Positions 1 to 13,599 are shown, numbered from the stretch's first letter. The stretch: 64,000 bases of DNA from Artocarpus heterophyllus (GCA_025403435.1 CM046330.1:19180239-19244238), one strand, 5' to 3'. Program-made: numbers and translations. Notes: generated from the letters alone by a model not told the origin.

Positions 1-1515
1 GGACCTGCCTCCAAGGTCGTTCTTTACACAACCCGATCTCTGAGTATGACATCATGCCCTAATATGTATCATTATTATTACCGGCTATTCTCATTTACAT
101 TTATTATTCCATTCCTTATGATCATTTCATTATTCAACAGTTAATGAAAACAACTAATAAATTCATTTCAATCATTTCTTTAAAACATTCTTGGGGAAAA
201 CACTTTGTGACCAAAACCCTTTTTCAAAACATAGCTACCAAAGAAGAAGGTTTGAAGTCCTATCTCAATATCAATACAAGAGCTCAAACACCGTAGTCCT
301 GACCCGCTATACATTAACTCCACGAAACCATGAAGAACCTTGAATGTAAACTAAGTTTGTCAACATTTATCTTAGAGTATTCTACATTACTATGCTTTCT
401 TATGGTGCCTTAGTATGCCATTAACATTCACAAAATCATATCACAAAGTCAAAGTCTTTAGTATGCTTTTAACATTCACAAAATCATATCATAAAGTCAA
501 GGTCTTTATCGAGGTTTTAGATAGTGAAAATGGATGAAAAACAACAAATTTTACAAGGCCTGATCGGCTTACCAAACTTCCACGGTTCGGCCTACTAGCC
601 GCACAAAACCGGCCTATTGACAAGATGAGTCTGACACGCCAAACTCATGAATCCAGCCTGCCAATGCTCATGATCGGCCTACCGAATTGGCAAAAATATG
701 GAAATTCCAGATTTCGAGTCTCGGCCTCCTCGAGCTCGAAATCTTATTTCCAACCTGCTTTTTAGTTCCCAGAGCTTACACAATGTTCATAAATAATAGA
801 AAAACATATTGGAACATATTTAAACACTTTTTAATAAATTTTACATAGAAATTTTCAAATAAATCCAAAAATGAGAAAAAAAAAAAAAGAAAAACCTTGA
901 TTTAACTTAATTTTGTCCAATCTAGCTTAAATTCATGATGAGTTGGGTTCCCTAAAGTTAGATGGAAGGGTTTCTAAGCTCAAAGAACTCGGATTTCAAC
1001 TTCCTAAGAAAATTGAAAAATTTGGGGAAAAGTTTGAAATTTTGAGAAATAAAGTAAACTAACCTCAAATTAATCCTTGAATCGAGTTTATGGTAGCTTA
1101 AACGTACTTCTAGGCTTCCAATTCCACTAGGATCCAAGTGCTCCTGCTCAAATTTTTGGAACAAAATAAGAGAGGGGAGAGAGAGAATAACGAGTGAGAG
1201 AGGGGGGGAGAGAGTCTGAGAGAGGGAGTGAGAGTGAGGGAAGAAGGGAGTGAGAGAGAGGGATTAAATAAAGGGGAAAGAAGGTAGTTTTCATGAGTAA
1301 AACCATGTCCCGCACATGGTTTTCCAAAAAGGGGACATATCAGGTATTTGACAAATTGTTTTATTTTAAAATTTAAAATAACAAATAAAAATAATTAAAA
1401 ATGGGATTAATTTAAAAATACCACAAAATAATTAAATTAAGCTCAAATTACATGAAGGCATACTAATCCACCATTTTACCTACTAATCATATTTAATTAA
1501 TTTCTTAGTGTTACA
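1..1515 (+). repeat. 3' part of a large LTR, cut by the window edge
   Basis: No gene is seen here. The stretch ends in gtgttaca, the CA end expected of a plus-oriented LTR. It resembles the complete solo LTR at 23569-25898 in its late part: a purine-rich GAGAGAG tract (here about 1170-1262), then a 'caaaaccatg...acatggtttt' palindrome-like block (about 1300-1325), then an AT-rich tail ending in ttaca. The sequence directly after it belongs to a different LTR (1516-6052), so this one probably inserted into that one. Its 5' end and left TSD lie outside the window, so the assignment rests on similarity and end structure only. Confidence 0.5.
411..506. repeat. 48 bp tandem duplication
   Basis: Two adjacent 48 bp units (411-458 and 459-506), each starting tagtatgc and ending gtctt, differ at only a few bases. 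They lie inside the LTR-like sequence at the left edge. A local duplication is the simplest explanation; no function is implied. Confidence 0.8.
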
Positions 1516-4500
1516 GTATGCAGTATGGAATTTATACCAACAAAGTTAAGTAGTATATGAATTATACTGCACAAAGTTAAGCAATATGAAAATTATATTA
1601 TGTTGATGATGTTGAAGCCTGTAGACCATAATACAATATAGGAAAAAAATACCAAAAAATGAGAAAATACGCTGGCAGTATTGAAAAAACACTGCATTGT
1701 AAATTTGGACTATTAAAGTGATGAAGTGAGGCCTACTTGGTGCCATCCAAATGGTGGAAATTTCTCCACATTCTCTCTTGATGGCGGGATCCTACAAGTG
1801 GTGGGAGCAACTTTTTAAAATTTCAAATGGTCCCTAGATTAAGATATTTTAGCAATTAAAGGACTACGAGATAACTTAAACCTTATCATCATTTATTTTT
1901 GCATGAAATATGCAAAAACATCTTTTTCTCTCAAATGAAAACTAGCCATAAGAGCCTATGTTCCTCTCCATGTTTTTTAAAAATGCAACCTCCAATCAAG
2001 CTTTAAAGCAAGCTCAAGTATCTTAGTGCAAGATTTTTGCAACTTTGGAGGTAAAATCTCAACTTTTTCATAAGGGTTTTAGTGGGTTTCTTCAAAGTTA
2101 TAGATGGGTTCTTGATAGGATTTTGTCATGGTTTATGTCAAGTAAAGTTAATCAAGTTCAAGCACTCTTAAGGAGGATCAAAACGCTTGAAAAATCTCTT
2201 GGTAAGGACCCAAAACCTAGTCTTGAACGTTTGATGATTTTCATGGGTTCTATGATTAGTTTTGTAATATATTAGGCTATGGCATGTTAAGAGGACATTA
2301 CGGTATGATTGTATCATATGTTATAATTATGCTAATGATGATGAATGATTTAAAACTACGGTTAAGGTTAAAAAGACAAAGTGCAAAAAACTTTGTCATA
2401 AACATTAGGTTTAAACAAACTAAGTGTTTGATAAAATGATTTTTAATCATGGCATGCAAAGAAAATGTTATGACATATTTAGTTTAATGTTATGTTGATA
2501 ATGATGAGATTAGAGGATTGAAAATGAAGGTTTTAGGCACAAATAAAAAAGTTTGTTAAACTTTGTCAAAAATGTAAAGTTTAACTAGTTTATTGAATAT
2601 TTGAGGCTCTTAGAGGCTGAATTATTTTTTGAGTTAAAACACATAATTTGTTGCAAACATCAAGCTGGATAACTTTCATAAAGAAATCCTGCTCAAATTC
2701 CAATCGAAGCAAGCCAAAAAAATGTTAATTTCAGTTCTATCTTTTCAAGAACATCATTAAGATGAATGATTGTGAGGAAAGTTAAAACACAAAATTTGAA
2801 GAGCATGTCGAGACTATTTTGAATTGCGAACAGTTCGTGAAAATTCCATATTGATTTTAAGTTATGAATTTTACAAGATTTTAAGCACAAAAGCTAGCAA
2901 AAGAAAACGTTATGAAATGGTTTGAATTAGACTAAGGATCTTTTGTAAGTTTTAGTCCTTGAGAAAAAAATGGATGTTTTATAACAAGGTAGGTATTTTT
3001 GGTTCCAGACGCAAAAATGTCAAGATTTTTATGTTCGGGCTAAAACTGTAAAACCATATGAGAACTAGACTTTCACTAAGAAAAATTGGTTTTCTACACT
3101 ATTGTGGGCAATGACTAACCACAGATTTTAAGTTTGAAAGGATTAAGAGTTTTTATCAAGAAAAGAAAGAGAAACACATTAAGGACGAAATCGTCAAGAT
3201 TTTCATATTATGGGTCAAATCAGTAAAGTTTTGATGAAAGGGATTTTTACAAAAAGGAAACCAATGCTTGTTTTTCACAATGTTACAAATATCAAGGAAA
3301 TGTAAGTTTTGTTTTAAAAACGGGTTTCAAAAGTTTTCAAAGACCCGTGAAGGGCAAAATGGTCATTTTTAGTAAAATGGCCAAAACAGATCCCAAAAAG
3401 CCCAATTTAAGAAGACGCCCCTTAGTAGGAATTTTTTTGTAACCCATAAGTAATGGGATGGTAAAGTAAACACGAGAAGTCTAGTGAGGTTACGTGACTT
3501 ACAAAAAAAACCCATTAAAGATAAAATCGTTATTTTTAAAAAAACTGCTAAAATAGACCTCAAGCCCTCCAAATTAACGAAATGTCCTCAGACAGAAAAT
3601 GATTCATATTAAGTAACAAAACCGTCAAGTGAGACGGGAAATTTAACTAAGAAATGTTCAATTTTAAGTAAAGGAAAAATAAACTGACAAGAAACAAAGT
3701 GAAGTATAAGGAATGAACAGAAATGTTTAAGTTTCATTATCAATCGAGTAGGTTAGTAATAAAAAAGTTAGCTAATAGTTAGGTATCAATTGGATAGGAC
3801 ACAAAGCCAACTAATAGAAGGGAAAAGAATTAAGTTGGAATTCTACGGCAATATCCAAGTAAGTCTCAAACTTCACCTATGACAAGAAGAAAATGATTTT
3901 GAAATACTTTATATATATTTGCAAATGTGTTTGCAATTGTTATACAAGTTGTTTTTGATTGTTTGCATATGTTATGCATCATGTTTTAAAAATTTAAGTT
4001 ATGATTTGCAATATGTTTGCAGTTATTATGTTTAATTTTTTAGACATTAAGTTATGTCATGTAAAATGTTCACTAAGATTAGAAAATTGGTAATTTAAAT
4101 TAGAGCCGGCAATTTTGGACATGGCACGATGACACGATACGAAAATGACATGATATAAACGGGTTTGGACCACACATATATTAATTAGGCCATAAATAGG
4201 TTAGCACGAATAACACGAAAATAAACGTGTTGGATTCGTGTTAGCACGTATAACATGCTTTAACACGTTTAATTAAAAGTGTAGTAAATGTGTTAACACG
4301 ACACGATAGGACCCGCCTATTTATAGCACATTTAAACTTAAAATAAAAAAATTTATGATTTTGGAAGTTTAAGGATTCAAACCTTGCACCTGAGTATGTA
4401 TTATTAAGCATGCCTCCAACACACTAAATGATCATTTGGTGTGAAATAAGAGCTTTTAATTTATTTATTATGGTTTTAACTCTTTTCAAACTTAAAATAA

Positions 4501-6052
4501 AAAAAATTTATAATTTTGCAGGTTTAAGGATTCAAACCTTACTCCTAAGGGTATATTATTGCGCTTGCCTCTACCATGCTTGATGAGCTTTTGGTGTGAA
4601 ACAATAGCTTCTATTTTATTTATTATGGTTCTACTTTTATGTTTTTGAAACTTCCAAACATTTAAAAGTCCCACATAGAAAGGAAACTAAAATGTTTCAC
4701 TCAAGTCCTCTATATAAGGACTCATTTTTTGCCTTCAACTTGCATTGCCATTTCCCAATGAAGCTTTAAAATAATTTTTCTTGAATCTGATGTTTAAAGA
4801 TTGGATTGAAGTAAAAATACAGTTCAATACATTTAATAATTTAAAGATAAGAACATTTTAATTTAAAGATAGGAACATTTTGATGTTGGTTATGTTTTGA
4901 ATTTCAAATTGGAAACGTTTGTTATGTTTGAAATTTACTTTGAGTGTTTCATTATTTTTCTTTTTTTTTTAGGTCATAAACGTGCCATAATTGTGTCAGC
5001 CCATCACAGTCCGTTTAATAATTGTGTTAATCGTGTCGTGTCGTGTTACACGTGTTATGAGCATGTCGTGTTTGTGTTTTAGACACATTTATTAATCGTG
5101 TCGTGTTTATGTTTAGCGTAATTGTGTCGTGTTGTAATCGTGCTGACATAAACACTACACGGAACACGACTTTGCTAGCCCTAATTTAAACCTACAAGTT
5201 AAGACAAATAAGTAACGTACTAGCCTTCTAGATGTGAAGTTTAAAAAGTTATGTTAAAGTAATGACCTCATTATTCGATGGTGTTAAGTCTTCCATAAGA
5301 GAAACATTATATTTATGTTCTCATAATTGATAATATTGGTGCTAACATTTAAGCTCATAAGATAAAGAAAAGATAATAATAATGATAAGAAATTCAAGTA
5401 AGTTAAGAATAATAATAAGAAATTCACAATGAATCATACACTACGATATTGCTTGCTTTCCCTTAAGTAATGATTTTATAAGGAACGTTTTATGAAAATG
5501 TTTTATCAAAAAGTTCTTATGAGAAATGTTTATGAAAAATATTTATAAGAAACGGTTCATGAAGGAAGTTTTATAAGAAAAGTTTAAAAGCATTGTTTTG
5601 TAAAAAATGTTTTTAATGTCTTGTAAGATTATGTTTGAGCTTACTGAGTGAAAACTCCTTACAAGTTCATTCATGATGTAAGTAGTCCTACAAGAGACCA
5701 GTATGACTAGTTGACAAGCTTAGTGTCTCGATGGACAAATGCAAATATTAGGTATGGATAACACCATAGCAGTGTTCAGTTGTTTTAAGATAAAGTTTTC
5801 CGCTATTTAAAATTTAACAAGTTTTTAAGAAAGTAAAAGTTCTCTTAATGAGTTTTAAGACATATTTTGAATAATTTTAAAGGCAAGTTTGAGTTATGTC
5901 TCAATTACTGGTACAATGAAAGTCGTAATAGTTTTAAGTATGTTTTAACAAAAAAAATTTATTCAGTATTTTTCTTACTAGTAAGTAAGATTAAGTTTAA
6001 GAAATGATGTTTAAACAAGCTAAGTGACGGCTCACAAAGGTGGGTCGTTACA
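1516..6052 (-). mobile_element. Large LTR (copy 1), minus orientation, truncated and interrupted
   Basis: Read on the minus strand it begins TGTAACGACCCACC (the complement of gggtcgttaca ending at 6052). It matches, in reverse complement and over its whole length, the complete solo LTR at 56492-60251. Shared blocks include 2940-3180 with 58210-58440 and 5950-6052 with 56492-56590. Its far end, equal to about 420 bp of the other copy, is missing because the LTR-like sequence ending at 1515 abuts it. It is interrupted by a hAT-like element at 4101-5183; without that, its length (about 3.45 kb) fits the corresponding part of copy 2. LTRs of this size beginning TGTAACGACCC resemble those of plant Ty3/gypsy chromoviruses, but no internal region is present to prove that. 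Confidence 0.7.
4101..5183. mobile_element. Non-autonomous hAT-like transposon, 1083 bp
   Basis: The ends are imperfect terminal inverted repeats: the left starts tagagccggcaattttgg and the right, read inward, starts tagggctagcaaagtcgtg. Both subterminal regions are rich in cacgac/gtcgtg motifs. The flanks are atttaaat (4093-4100) and atttaaac (5184-5191), an 8 bp TSD with one mismatch, which is the hAT size. The related LTR at 56492-60251 reads straight through the corresponding site near 57415, giving an empty-site control. No transposase is encoded, so it would need one in trans. Confidence 0.85.
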
Positions 6053-9000
6053 AATTCCTCCTATATCCTCAAGACTAGGAACCACTTGTAAAGATCACTA
6101 TGAAAACTAGAAAGTACACCCTTAGAGATCAATTAAGATGATGATCTGTTCTCACTAAGCTTTCAATCTCTTTATAGTATTTTCCCTCTAATTTTCTCAC
6201 TTGCCAAACAGAAGTCTCAGTACATAGATGATTCTCTCTTGGTTTTTTTTTTCTCTTCAAGATTACAATTTGGTATGTCATATTTTTCCTAAATAATGAG
6301 GGACTAATATATATACAATCAAGAAATTCCTAAATTACAAATCTATCCAAAGAAATAACAACCCTATAACTAATTTTCTTGAGCACCAATCCGAGTTTGC
6401 CAGCTGTCCATAGTTTGTTGGGCTCGATAGCTTCCAAATTGGACCAATCACAGTGTGCCAACTCACAATAGAAGAGAAGTATCAGTTAGAGCTTTTTAAT
6501 CAGTGTTTTGATAGTGCATGAAAAAGAGCTTTTTGATTTCAAAATTGCCCTTAAACATGTTTAGTTAGATAAGTCAAAAGCTCTTATTATTGTAAAAGTA
6601 ATGTAATACAAGCCTTGTATTTGGGAGATGAGTTCTGTTGATGGTAGAAATTTGTCAACAATAAACTCTCGCAATAATCCTCACCATGATGGCAACACAC
6701 TTGAATTTTTGTAATTAAAATGTTGGAAAAGAACACCAAAAATTATAGTGGTTCAGTCATGAGAACTATCTTCACTTATGAGAGAATATCACTATATGGT
6801 TTCTTAATACACACACAAGAGAATAGAGTCTCTTTCTAAGGTTCTCACCCCTATTTACAGCTTGGGGATTGATACAATTTAATTATTGGAAAATTAATTA
6901 GTGAAAAAAATTAATTAAATTAATTAGCAGATATCTTCCCTTCCATAATTATCCCAACGAGTTTCCCATTATCTCATAGCCCCCAAATCTCGCATAAGAC
7001 GTTGTTCCCTAGTTTAGAGTTGTTCAATGAACTTGGTCTTCTCGTTATCTCGACTCTCTACTTATTACAATTTATCTTGGCCTACTAAAGAGCTTATTAA
7101 TGTCATCCGCTAGTAGGTCAGTTTCTCTAGACTTGGGCTTTTGTGTGCTTCTCTTGTTGTTCTTACCTTTGGGCCCATGAGCCCTTGAGATCACCCACAA
7201 ATAAGTTCAAACTCATGAATTTGAACCATTTACAGTGTAAGGCTCTCATATGCTATGGTGTAAAACAACATGTTACAATATAAAGTTCTCATATGCTATA
7301 GTGTTTGAACTCATTTGTAGAATTCATGTCGTTTTGCAAAACAGCCTAAAGGATATGAATGAAATTTATAATTTTGTTGTTAATGAATAAACGGTTTAAA
7401 AAGTAAATGAAAATCTTTTCATAAGCACCAAAAAAAGTTACTAGTTTTAAAAATGTATATAAAAGTTAAAAGCCTATTCAACTTGTCAATTTAAACATAT
7501 TCAAAAACAACTTTTAGATTAGATAAGTCGAGAGGAACTTATTTAAGTCCTTTCAAACATAGCCTAAATCAATAATTTTAAGTGACAAATTCTTCCCTTA
7601 TAAAAAAAGTAAATACTTAATGCCAACTCAGTGCTTTGGGTGTATATATAGTATATATTGTAGGAAACTGTATATTAATTTAAAAAATTGACAAAGATGC
7701 GTCATAAAATGAGTATTATCACGTTGAAAAAATATATTTTGGCATATTTACATACAGGTAGTTCAAAATGAAACAAGTGTTTGAAATTTAGGTTGAAAAA
7801 TTGAAACATATACAAAAATACGTTTTTCTTTAAGCGTTATTTGATCCCTCTTGATTAATAATGTTTATGAAAATATCATTACAAAATTTGCTTATAGGAT
7901 ATAACTTTTTTGTGGACTAAGCAATAATGAAGAAAAACATAATTTTTTTTAACAAAGTATCATTTGAGCGAGATAGAAATGTGAAAATAGAAATAATTTA
8001 TCTTGAACATGTTTTTTCTACTTATAAAATACATGACAACTCGATATTAAAATATTAAATCCTAATTTAATTAAAATAAACATTATTTCTATAGGCATTA
8101 TGTGTCACTTACCCACGCCTAAGTATCAATACACTACACAAGCAGGCCTATGTACAAGTCTTAAGAGAGTCTTTGGTATAAATGTCAGCAACTCTTCCAA
8201 AGATTAATGCCTTATAAAGTGTTACTCCATCTTATAAGTTTCAAATATACGACTATGGGTTGCCTACAATGCACACTCTTTAAGTTTAGACATAGAACAA
8301 TTTCAACAATTTTATAAACAACCGTTAAGTCAGGATACTTATTAGCGCAAGGGCATGTAAAAACGTAAGAGAAATTTTTTATTGACTGAAGACATGATTA
8401 TAAATTTTATATTACTAAATTATAAGAGTACTTATTAACTAATACTGACAACATAATTATAATTTTATAATAATTGTATATGTAAGACTTAGAAGTTTAA
8501 AATTTCAATAGTTCCATGTGCAAGCTCCACCCCTAATAGACTAGTAAATGGCTCTTAATTCAAAGAAAGAGTTTGAACTAAAGTTAAATTTGATTCGAAA
8601 TATAAATATTTTAAGAGAGAATGTTATAATAAAATTGGTTTAAACTTTAACTCAAGTGGCTGAATGATATCAAATTAAAAGTAAGTATTTTGTATATATG
8701 TGCATAAAATTATTTTCTTTATCTATGTGAAGTTGGTGTCACACTATATTAGCATTTAGGTCTTCCATCCCTCTCATTCTTCTTTGACTGAAATGTAAGT
8801 TATCTATCTGTTGTAGATATTATTTTTTTAAATCTTTTTTTCTACTTTGATACATGATTTCACCTAAAACCAAATCAATTCTTTAAAAAAAGAATGGATC
8901 AATATCACAATAGGTTCCTAAAATTTTTAGTTTTGTAATGATTTCATTCCTATCAAATTTTATGAGCAGATATCTCCCAAATTAATTTTTGGATTCATGT

Positions 9001-10553
9001 AGCTGTAATTGTTATTTTTTATTGAATTTAATAAAAGTTACAAATTTGACCTTAAAAGCTATTACAAATTACATGCCTTACTCAATGATCACCAAGTCGC
9101 TCTAATTCCATGCCTCTATACTTTAATGTCATACTTTACCTCCTCTAATTTCTAAATATTAAATGTCATTGCATATACTCTACAATCTATAATCTATAAG
9201 ATCTATAAAATAGATTATATAGAAGAGACAATCCTACTCCAATCACCAAAGGGCAATTTTGCTCTTCAACTTCTCTATTACTTGCTTTTTTAAAAAAAAA
9301 AATTATTTCTCAACTTCTTTTTTTAATGTACTCATTATTTATATATATATATATCAAACAAAAAATGCATTTATTTTCTTAATCAACTTTTTTCTAGCAT
9401 GTTATATATAACATAAATTTATTGATTTTTGTTTAAGCAGTATTTTATATATGTTGATCAATTTTCATAAATTTCTAATGAGTTAATTTATACAATTATT
9501 TCAAAATTTGACGACATTATAGTTTCAATTGTAAAACAATTGAGTTCTTATATTAATCATAATGGTACCTCTATGTATGGAATTGAAATTACCATATATA
9601 TTCACGTTCTACTATGTAAGTTGAATTAGAATAACTACTTCTCTATTTATTTTTAGATTGATAGATGATAAAAAAATATTTTTTATACCAAAAATATTGT
9701 TGACATACTCAACAATTAAGATGATTTTTTTCACGAAGAATGTATAAAAAAGATAAGAAAAAATTGCCAAGGCACGTCTCTCATATATACTAATCTATAG
9801 AGATATGCCCACTTTCCAAGGATCAAAGTGAATTCACTTTTAAACTAATATGGCTAGTATAAAAACAAGGCATTTGTGATAAAATATTGAAAAACCATTT
9901 ACATTCTATGGGGTTAAAATCTCACCATTTACAAAACTATGGCCTCAGTTTAATATGAAGTATATTTTTTAGACTTGGACTCATAGTTTTATTAGTAACA
10001 AGGTTGTAATCTCATAAGGTTAAATATGATTGCTCTAAAATATTTCCTATAACACATTATTATTACATGTATTATAAGGCACAACTCATATGATATATAT
10101 TCTTTGTAGTTTAAAATTTGTTTGTCGATTAACCATTGCTAGAAAAAATTGAATTTATTTTTTTTTTTGTGCCCATTGAAAAAACAACCAAGTAGCACCT
10201 CGACAATGGCCTTGTCACTAAAACCCTCTTTTCAAGAGATGCATTTTTTGTTTTTAGTTTTGAGAATGTTTGAAGGGGGTTTGGCAAACAGGTTGAAACT
10301 GAAAATTTTATGTTTGTAGTATATGAGAGCTTTATATTGTAATAACATTTTGCTTTTCACTATAGTTGTTGAGAGCTTTATAATATAGTTGATACCAACC
10401 AACTTGCTAAATGCCCTTTTAAGATGTATTTTGATTAACTTTTAATAATAACACATAAGATAATATTTAAAAATCAATTAGTGAGGATATTTTTGGTATT
10501 TCATAAACTTTAGCCAATTGAAGGGTTTTTTTCTTTTGGGCGGGGGAGGGGGA
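6053..10553. other. AT-rich stretch without a recognised gene
   Basis: I see no credible coding region on either strand: all open frames are short and lack recognisable motifs. Simple (AT)n occurs around 9341-9353 and poly-T/poly-A runs are common. Direct sequence comparison with the other elements in the window gave no clear match. It may hold old degraded repeats that cannot be identified by eye. Confidence 0.6.
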
Positions 10554-12115
10554 GGGAGAATTTGATGGTGGAGACAACGCTTTTTGGCCACCGATGGAGC
10601 ATTCTTTGCCAACAGTTGGATCAAAATCCATTGGCTAAGAGTGCCATGCCTTTTCTATACAACCTATTTTGCTGCATATACACAAATGATGCCTTTTACC
10701 TGTCATTGTTATGGTGGGTCCCATGTTTTTGGCTTGCTGCTGAAGATTTTTATACTGGCTTAGACACACCATTATGGGAGAGTGGCAGACATGCTGAAGT
10801 TAGGTTGGAGGCTGTTTGAAATACACGTGGAAGGAAAGAGGGAGCCAACTCTAACGCGACTAAATTTCGCTGACGTAGACGGAGCTTGCAGAATGCCGTG
10901 ATGACATGTATCGAGAATAATGAAGAGGGCTGCCACAGAAAGAGAGAAAAGTAAGTGTTTTGCCTCCAAATTTGGTATTTTTTAGAACATTTTGCTTCAT
11001 TTTTGCTCCATATTTCAAATCTAAAGATAAATAATTAAACTAAAATTAATTATTTTACATACAAAATATTTATAAAAATTACATAAATATTTTTCAAAAC
11101 TAAAATAATTTAAAACACAAAATATTTATAAAAATACACAAATATTTGTTCAAACTAAAATAATTTAAAACACAATAAAAATACATATTTATGCGGTTTT
11201 TACCGAATTGACTTAAAAAAGTTATTTAATACACAAATGTCTTAATTAAAGGATCTAATGACAAATAAAAGTATAAAATTATGACATCTAACCATATAAA
11301 ATTTGTACTTTTACGTGTTTATTAGGGACAATAATCAAACTAGAGTTTTTTTGTTTGAAGAATTTGGTAAAATAAATATCTAAAAGGATTAGACCACACT
11401 TGTAATATTTAATTATATATATCAAACTTTATTTAATTTATTATGGACTATGTAGATTATAATCTACAAATCAATCCTCATGCATATAACAATTATATAT
11501 TAAATTTATAGTCACATTAAAATCATGAGATTTTGTTAATGTTTATTAAAGTATCCATAATATATACAAATAATCAAAAATAAATAAATGTCATTTTATT
11601 TAATTAATTAATTAATCGGCAATATATATAATGCTTATGCATGTAGGACACCAATCTAAACATCAAGCTCAATGACGATAATGATATTCAACTCCAAGTA
11701 GACATGGTTTTTCATTAATCTTTCCATATGTAAACGAATAACAAACTTATTTTTAAGAAATATTCAAGTGATTGGTTGTAGGTATTGAGTATTAGTGTTT
11801 TCTCCTCAACTGCAAGGAACCATAACCCAAAACCAAATTTTCTTTTTCCTACTTTTTGGTAAAAAAGACCTTTCCTTGCCTAGGAGTTGGATTTCTATCG
11901 ACGTCTATAGCGATGTTGTCACCAAGAAGACAACAAAGATGATTTTTCCATTAATTAGCAACCTATTCAATCTTTAAAATAAAAACATATGACAGTTACG
12001 GACTTCTATACTTTAAGTGCTTAATTGGAGATCCCTCACTAAAATAATTTAAAATAAATAAATATACATATTTATTGCTAAGGTCTAATTTGGAAGGCCT
12101 AAATTAATAGTAGTC
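10554..12115 (+). repeat. Left arm of a long imperfect inverted repeat
   Basis: This arm matches, in reverse complement, 25899-27081 and then 23412-23568; the break in the right arm is a solo LTR. Matching landmarks include 'atggtggaga ... gatggagcat' near 10563-10605 with the complement of 27035-27065, 'gaatatcat ... gagct' near 11660-11690 with 26200-26230, the 'aaggaacc ... cccaaaaccaa' block near 11813-11835 with about 26060-26095, and 'gtgcttaattggagat' near 12018 with the complement near 23525. Arms of over 1 kb suggest a Mutator-like or foldback element, or two inverted copies of one repeat. I could not find a matching 8-11 bp TSD outside the arms. Confidence 0.65.
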
Positions 12116-12730
12116 ATTGGACCAAAGGTAAGAGGTGATTATAAGGATACATTAGTCGCTTTGAGCCCACTACGCCGCTATTAATGAAAGCCCACTATGT
12201 AATGGTGGGAAGAATTCTATGGATGAAGGGGCAAACCCAATTTTGTTTTATAAAATAAGCCCATATACCCCTAAGAAAGAGGATACATCCTCATGATACA
12301 TAGACTCTTATTCACATCCAAATGCATACATTCACATCTACATTCCTTCAATTCTAGAAATTTTATAAATTGTATAGCTCTGATATTGAGTGAACCACTA
12401 TAACTATGTGGTCTGATTTTAATTTTAATTGTATTTTAGTTTATATTATAATATTTGTTTTGTGATTAATGTTTCTCAATATCTGTTTTGTTATTAATAC
12501 TTTCTAAGGTTGTTAAAGTTTTGATAACAGTAATTAATGACCCCATTAATCTGAATTTAACTACTTCATACTGATTATCTTTTATTTTTTTTACCATAAT
12601 TATTCACGTCTATATTTATGCGGTTTTTTCTGAATAGACTCAAATAGTTATTTAGCTACAAATAATATAATAAAGGATTTAATGACAAACAAAAGTGTAA
12701 ATTGATGAAAATAATATTAAATCCTTTAAT
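12116..12730. other. Spacer between inverted-repeat arm and gypsy element
   Basis: No gene is seen. 12610-12710 ('tatgcggttttt ... aaaggatttaatgacaaa') is a second, direct copy of a block found inside the left arm at about 11190-11290, and a third, inverted copy sits near 26430-26520. Once the gypsy element is removed, this spacer runs straight into 23412. Confidence 0.5.
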
Positions 12731-12735
12731 ATTAT

Positions 12736-13365
12736 TGTTGATGCTTACCGTTGTCCGGCGTCGGATCAACACCCACGTGCGGCTGCGCACGTTCTGACCT
12801 CTTCTTGGGCTCCCCCCTGACCGGGAGTGTGTATCTGCAAGAGGGATAGTACGGAGAATAGTAGGGTTAGTCAATAGACAAGGGCTCTCCGATACTCAAG
12901 GCAGGTATTGCTCGGCAGAGGTCGGCAGCTAGTTAGGTGTGAAGAAGTCTCTCTCTCTAGAATGTCATAAATGCATCCTATTTATAGGTCACCACTTGGA
13001 TCGGGTGCAAGATGGGTTTTGCCCATCACCTGGGTGTCACATCAAGGTGTGTCAGGCAGTAGGTAACAAGTGTCGCGCCCATTGCCCAATGGATTGGACT
13101 CTATCGAACGGCAGCTCATTTGCCTGGTGTTGGCCTACAAGGGCGAGTAGCAACCTATATTTATGAGTAACATAGTCCGACCCGAGCTACTGTACATCCT
13201 AAGGTGGCAGCCTTCTTGGGGCGTGCATTTGAATGCCTGAGAGGCACCTCGGGAAGGAGTATAAAGCGTCGGGGACTGACTGTAAACTCCCTGAGGTCTG
13301 CTGAGCTTAATTGCCGACCACCAAAGTTAATGTCCTCGGTGGTGGCGCCGAGCTTACCCTCAACA
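12736..13365 (-). repeat. 3' LTR of the Tat-type gypsy element
   Basis: 630 bp, TG...CA. It differs from its partner at 22782-23411 at about 22 positions (about 3.5%), nearly all transitions. A TATA-like motif (tatttata on the plus strand, so TATAAATA in element orientation) lies at about 12979-12986. Confidence 0.93.
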
Positions 13366-13379
13366 TTAGCCCCCCAGTT
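13366..13379 (-). other. Polypurine tract of the gypsy element
   Basis: In element orientation the bases directly before the 3' LTR read aactggggggctaa, a purine-rich tract in the position where plus-strand DNA synthesis is primed. Confidence 0.75.
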
Positions 13380-13591
13380 CACCTGGTCGGTGTTCGGCCG
13401 GGTGGACTATGCCAAGTGGGTGAGGTCAGCTCAAAGAAGGAAGACCAAACGACACTTGGAAGCAGGGTGATGTGAAAAGACGCGCGGATCAGACGGGGGA
13501 CGCGTGTCACATCGCGGCCGTCTGTGCGGCTGTCAGGCGTATTAATTGCGCCTCTTGGATTTTCGCGCTCGAGTTTCCCGCCCAAAATGGC

Positions 13592-13599
13592 TATAAATA
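13592..13599 (+). promoter_or_regulatory. TATA box of the antisense gene
   Basis: The motif tataaata, within ggctataaatagggcc, lies about 150 bp upstream of the antisense ATG at 13746 and points the same way. It lies between the 3' LTR and the antisense ORF, so it is distinct from the LTR promoter. A GC-rich upstream region and a plausible leader with no upstream ATG near the start fit a real core promoter. There is no expression evidence. Confidence 0.6.

Noticed and set aside
10562..10819. 85-codon open frame in the left inverted-repeat arm
   Set aside because: The sequence is tryptophan/cysteine-rich without a recognisable motif, and the matching segment of the right arm does not keep the frame.
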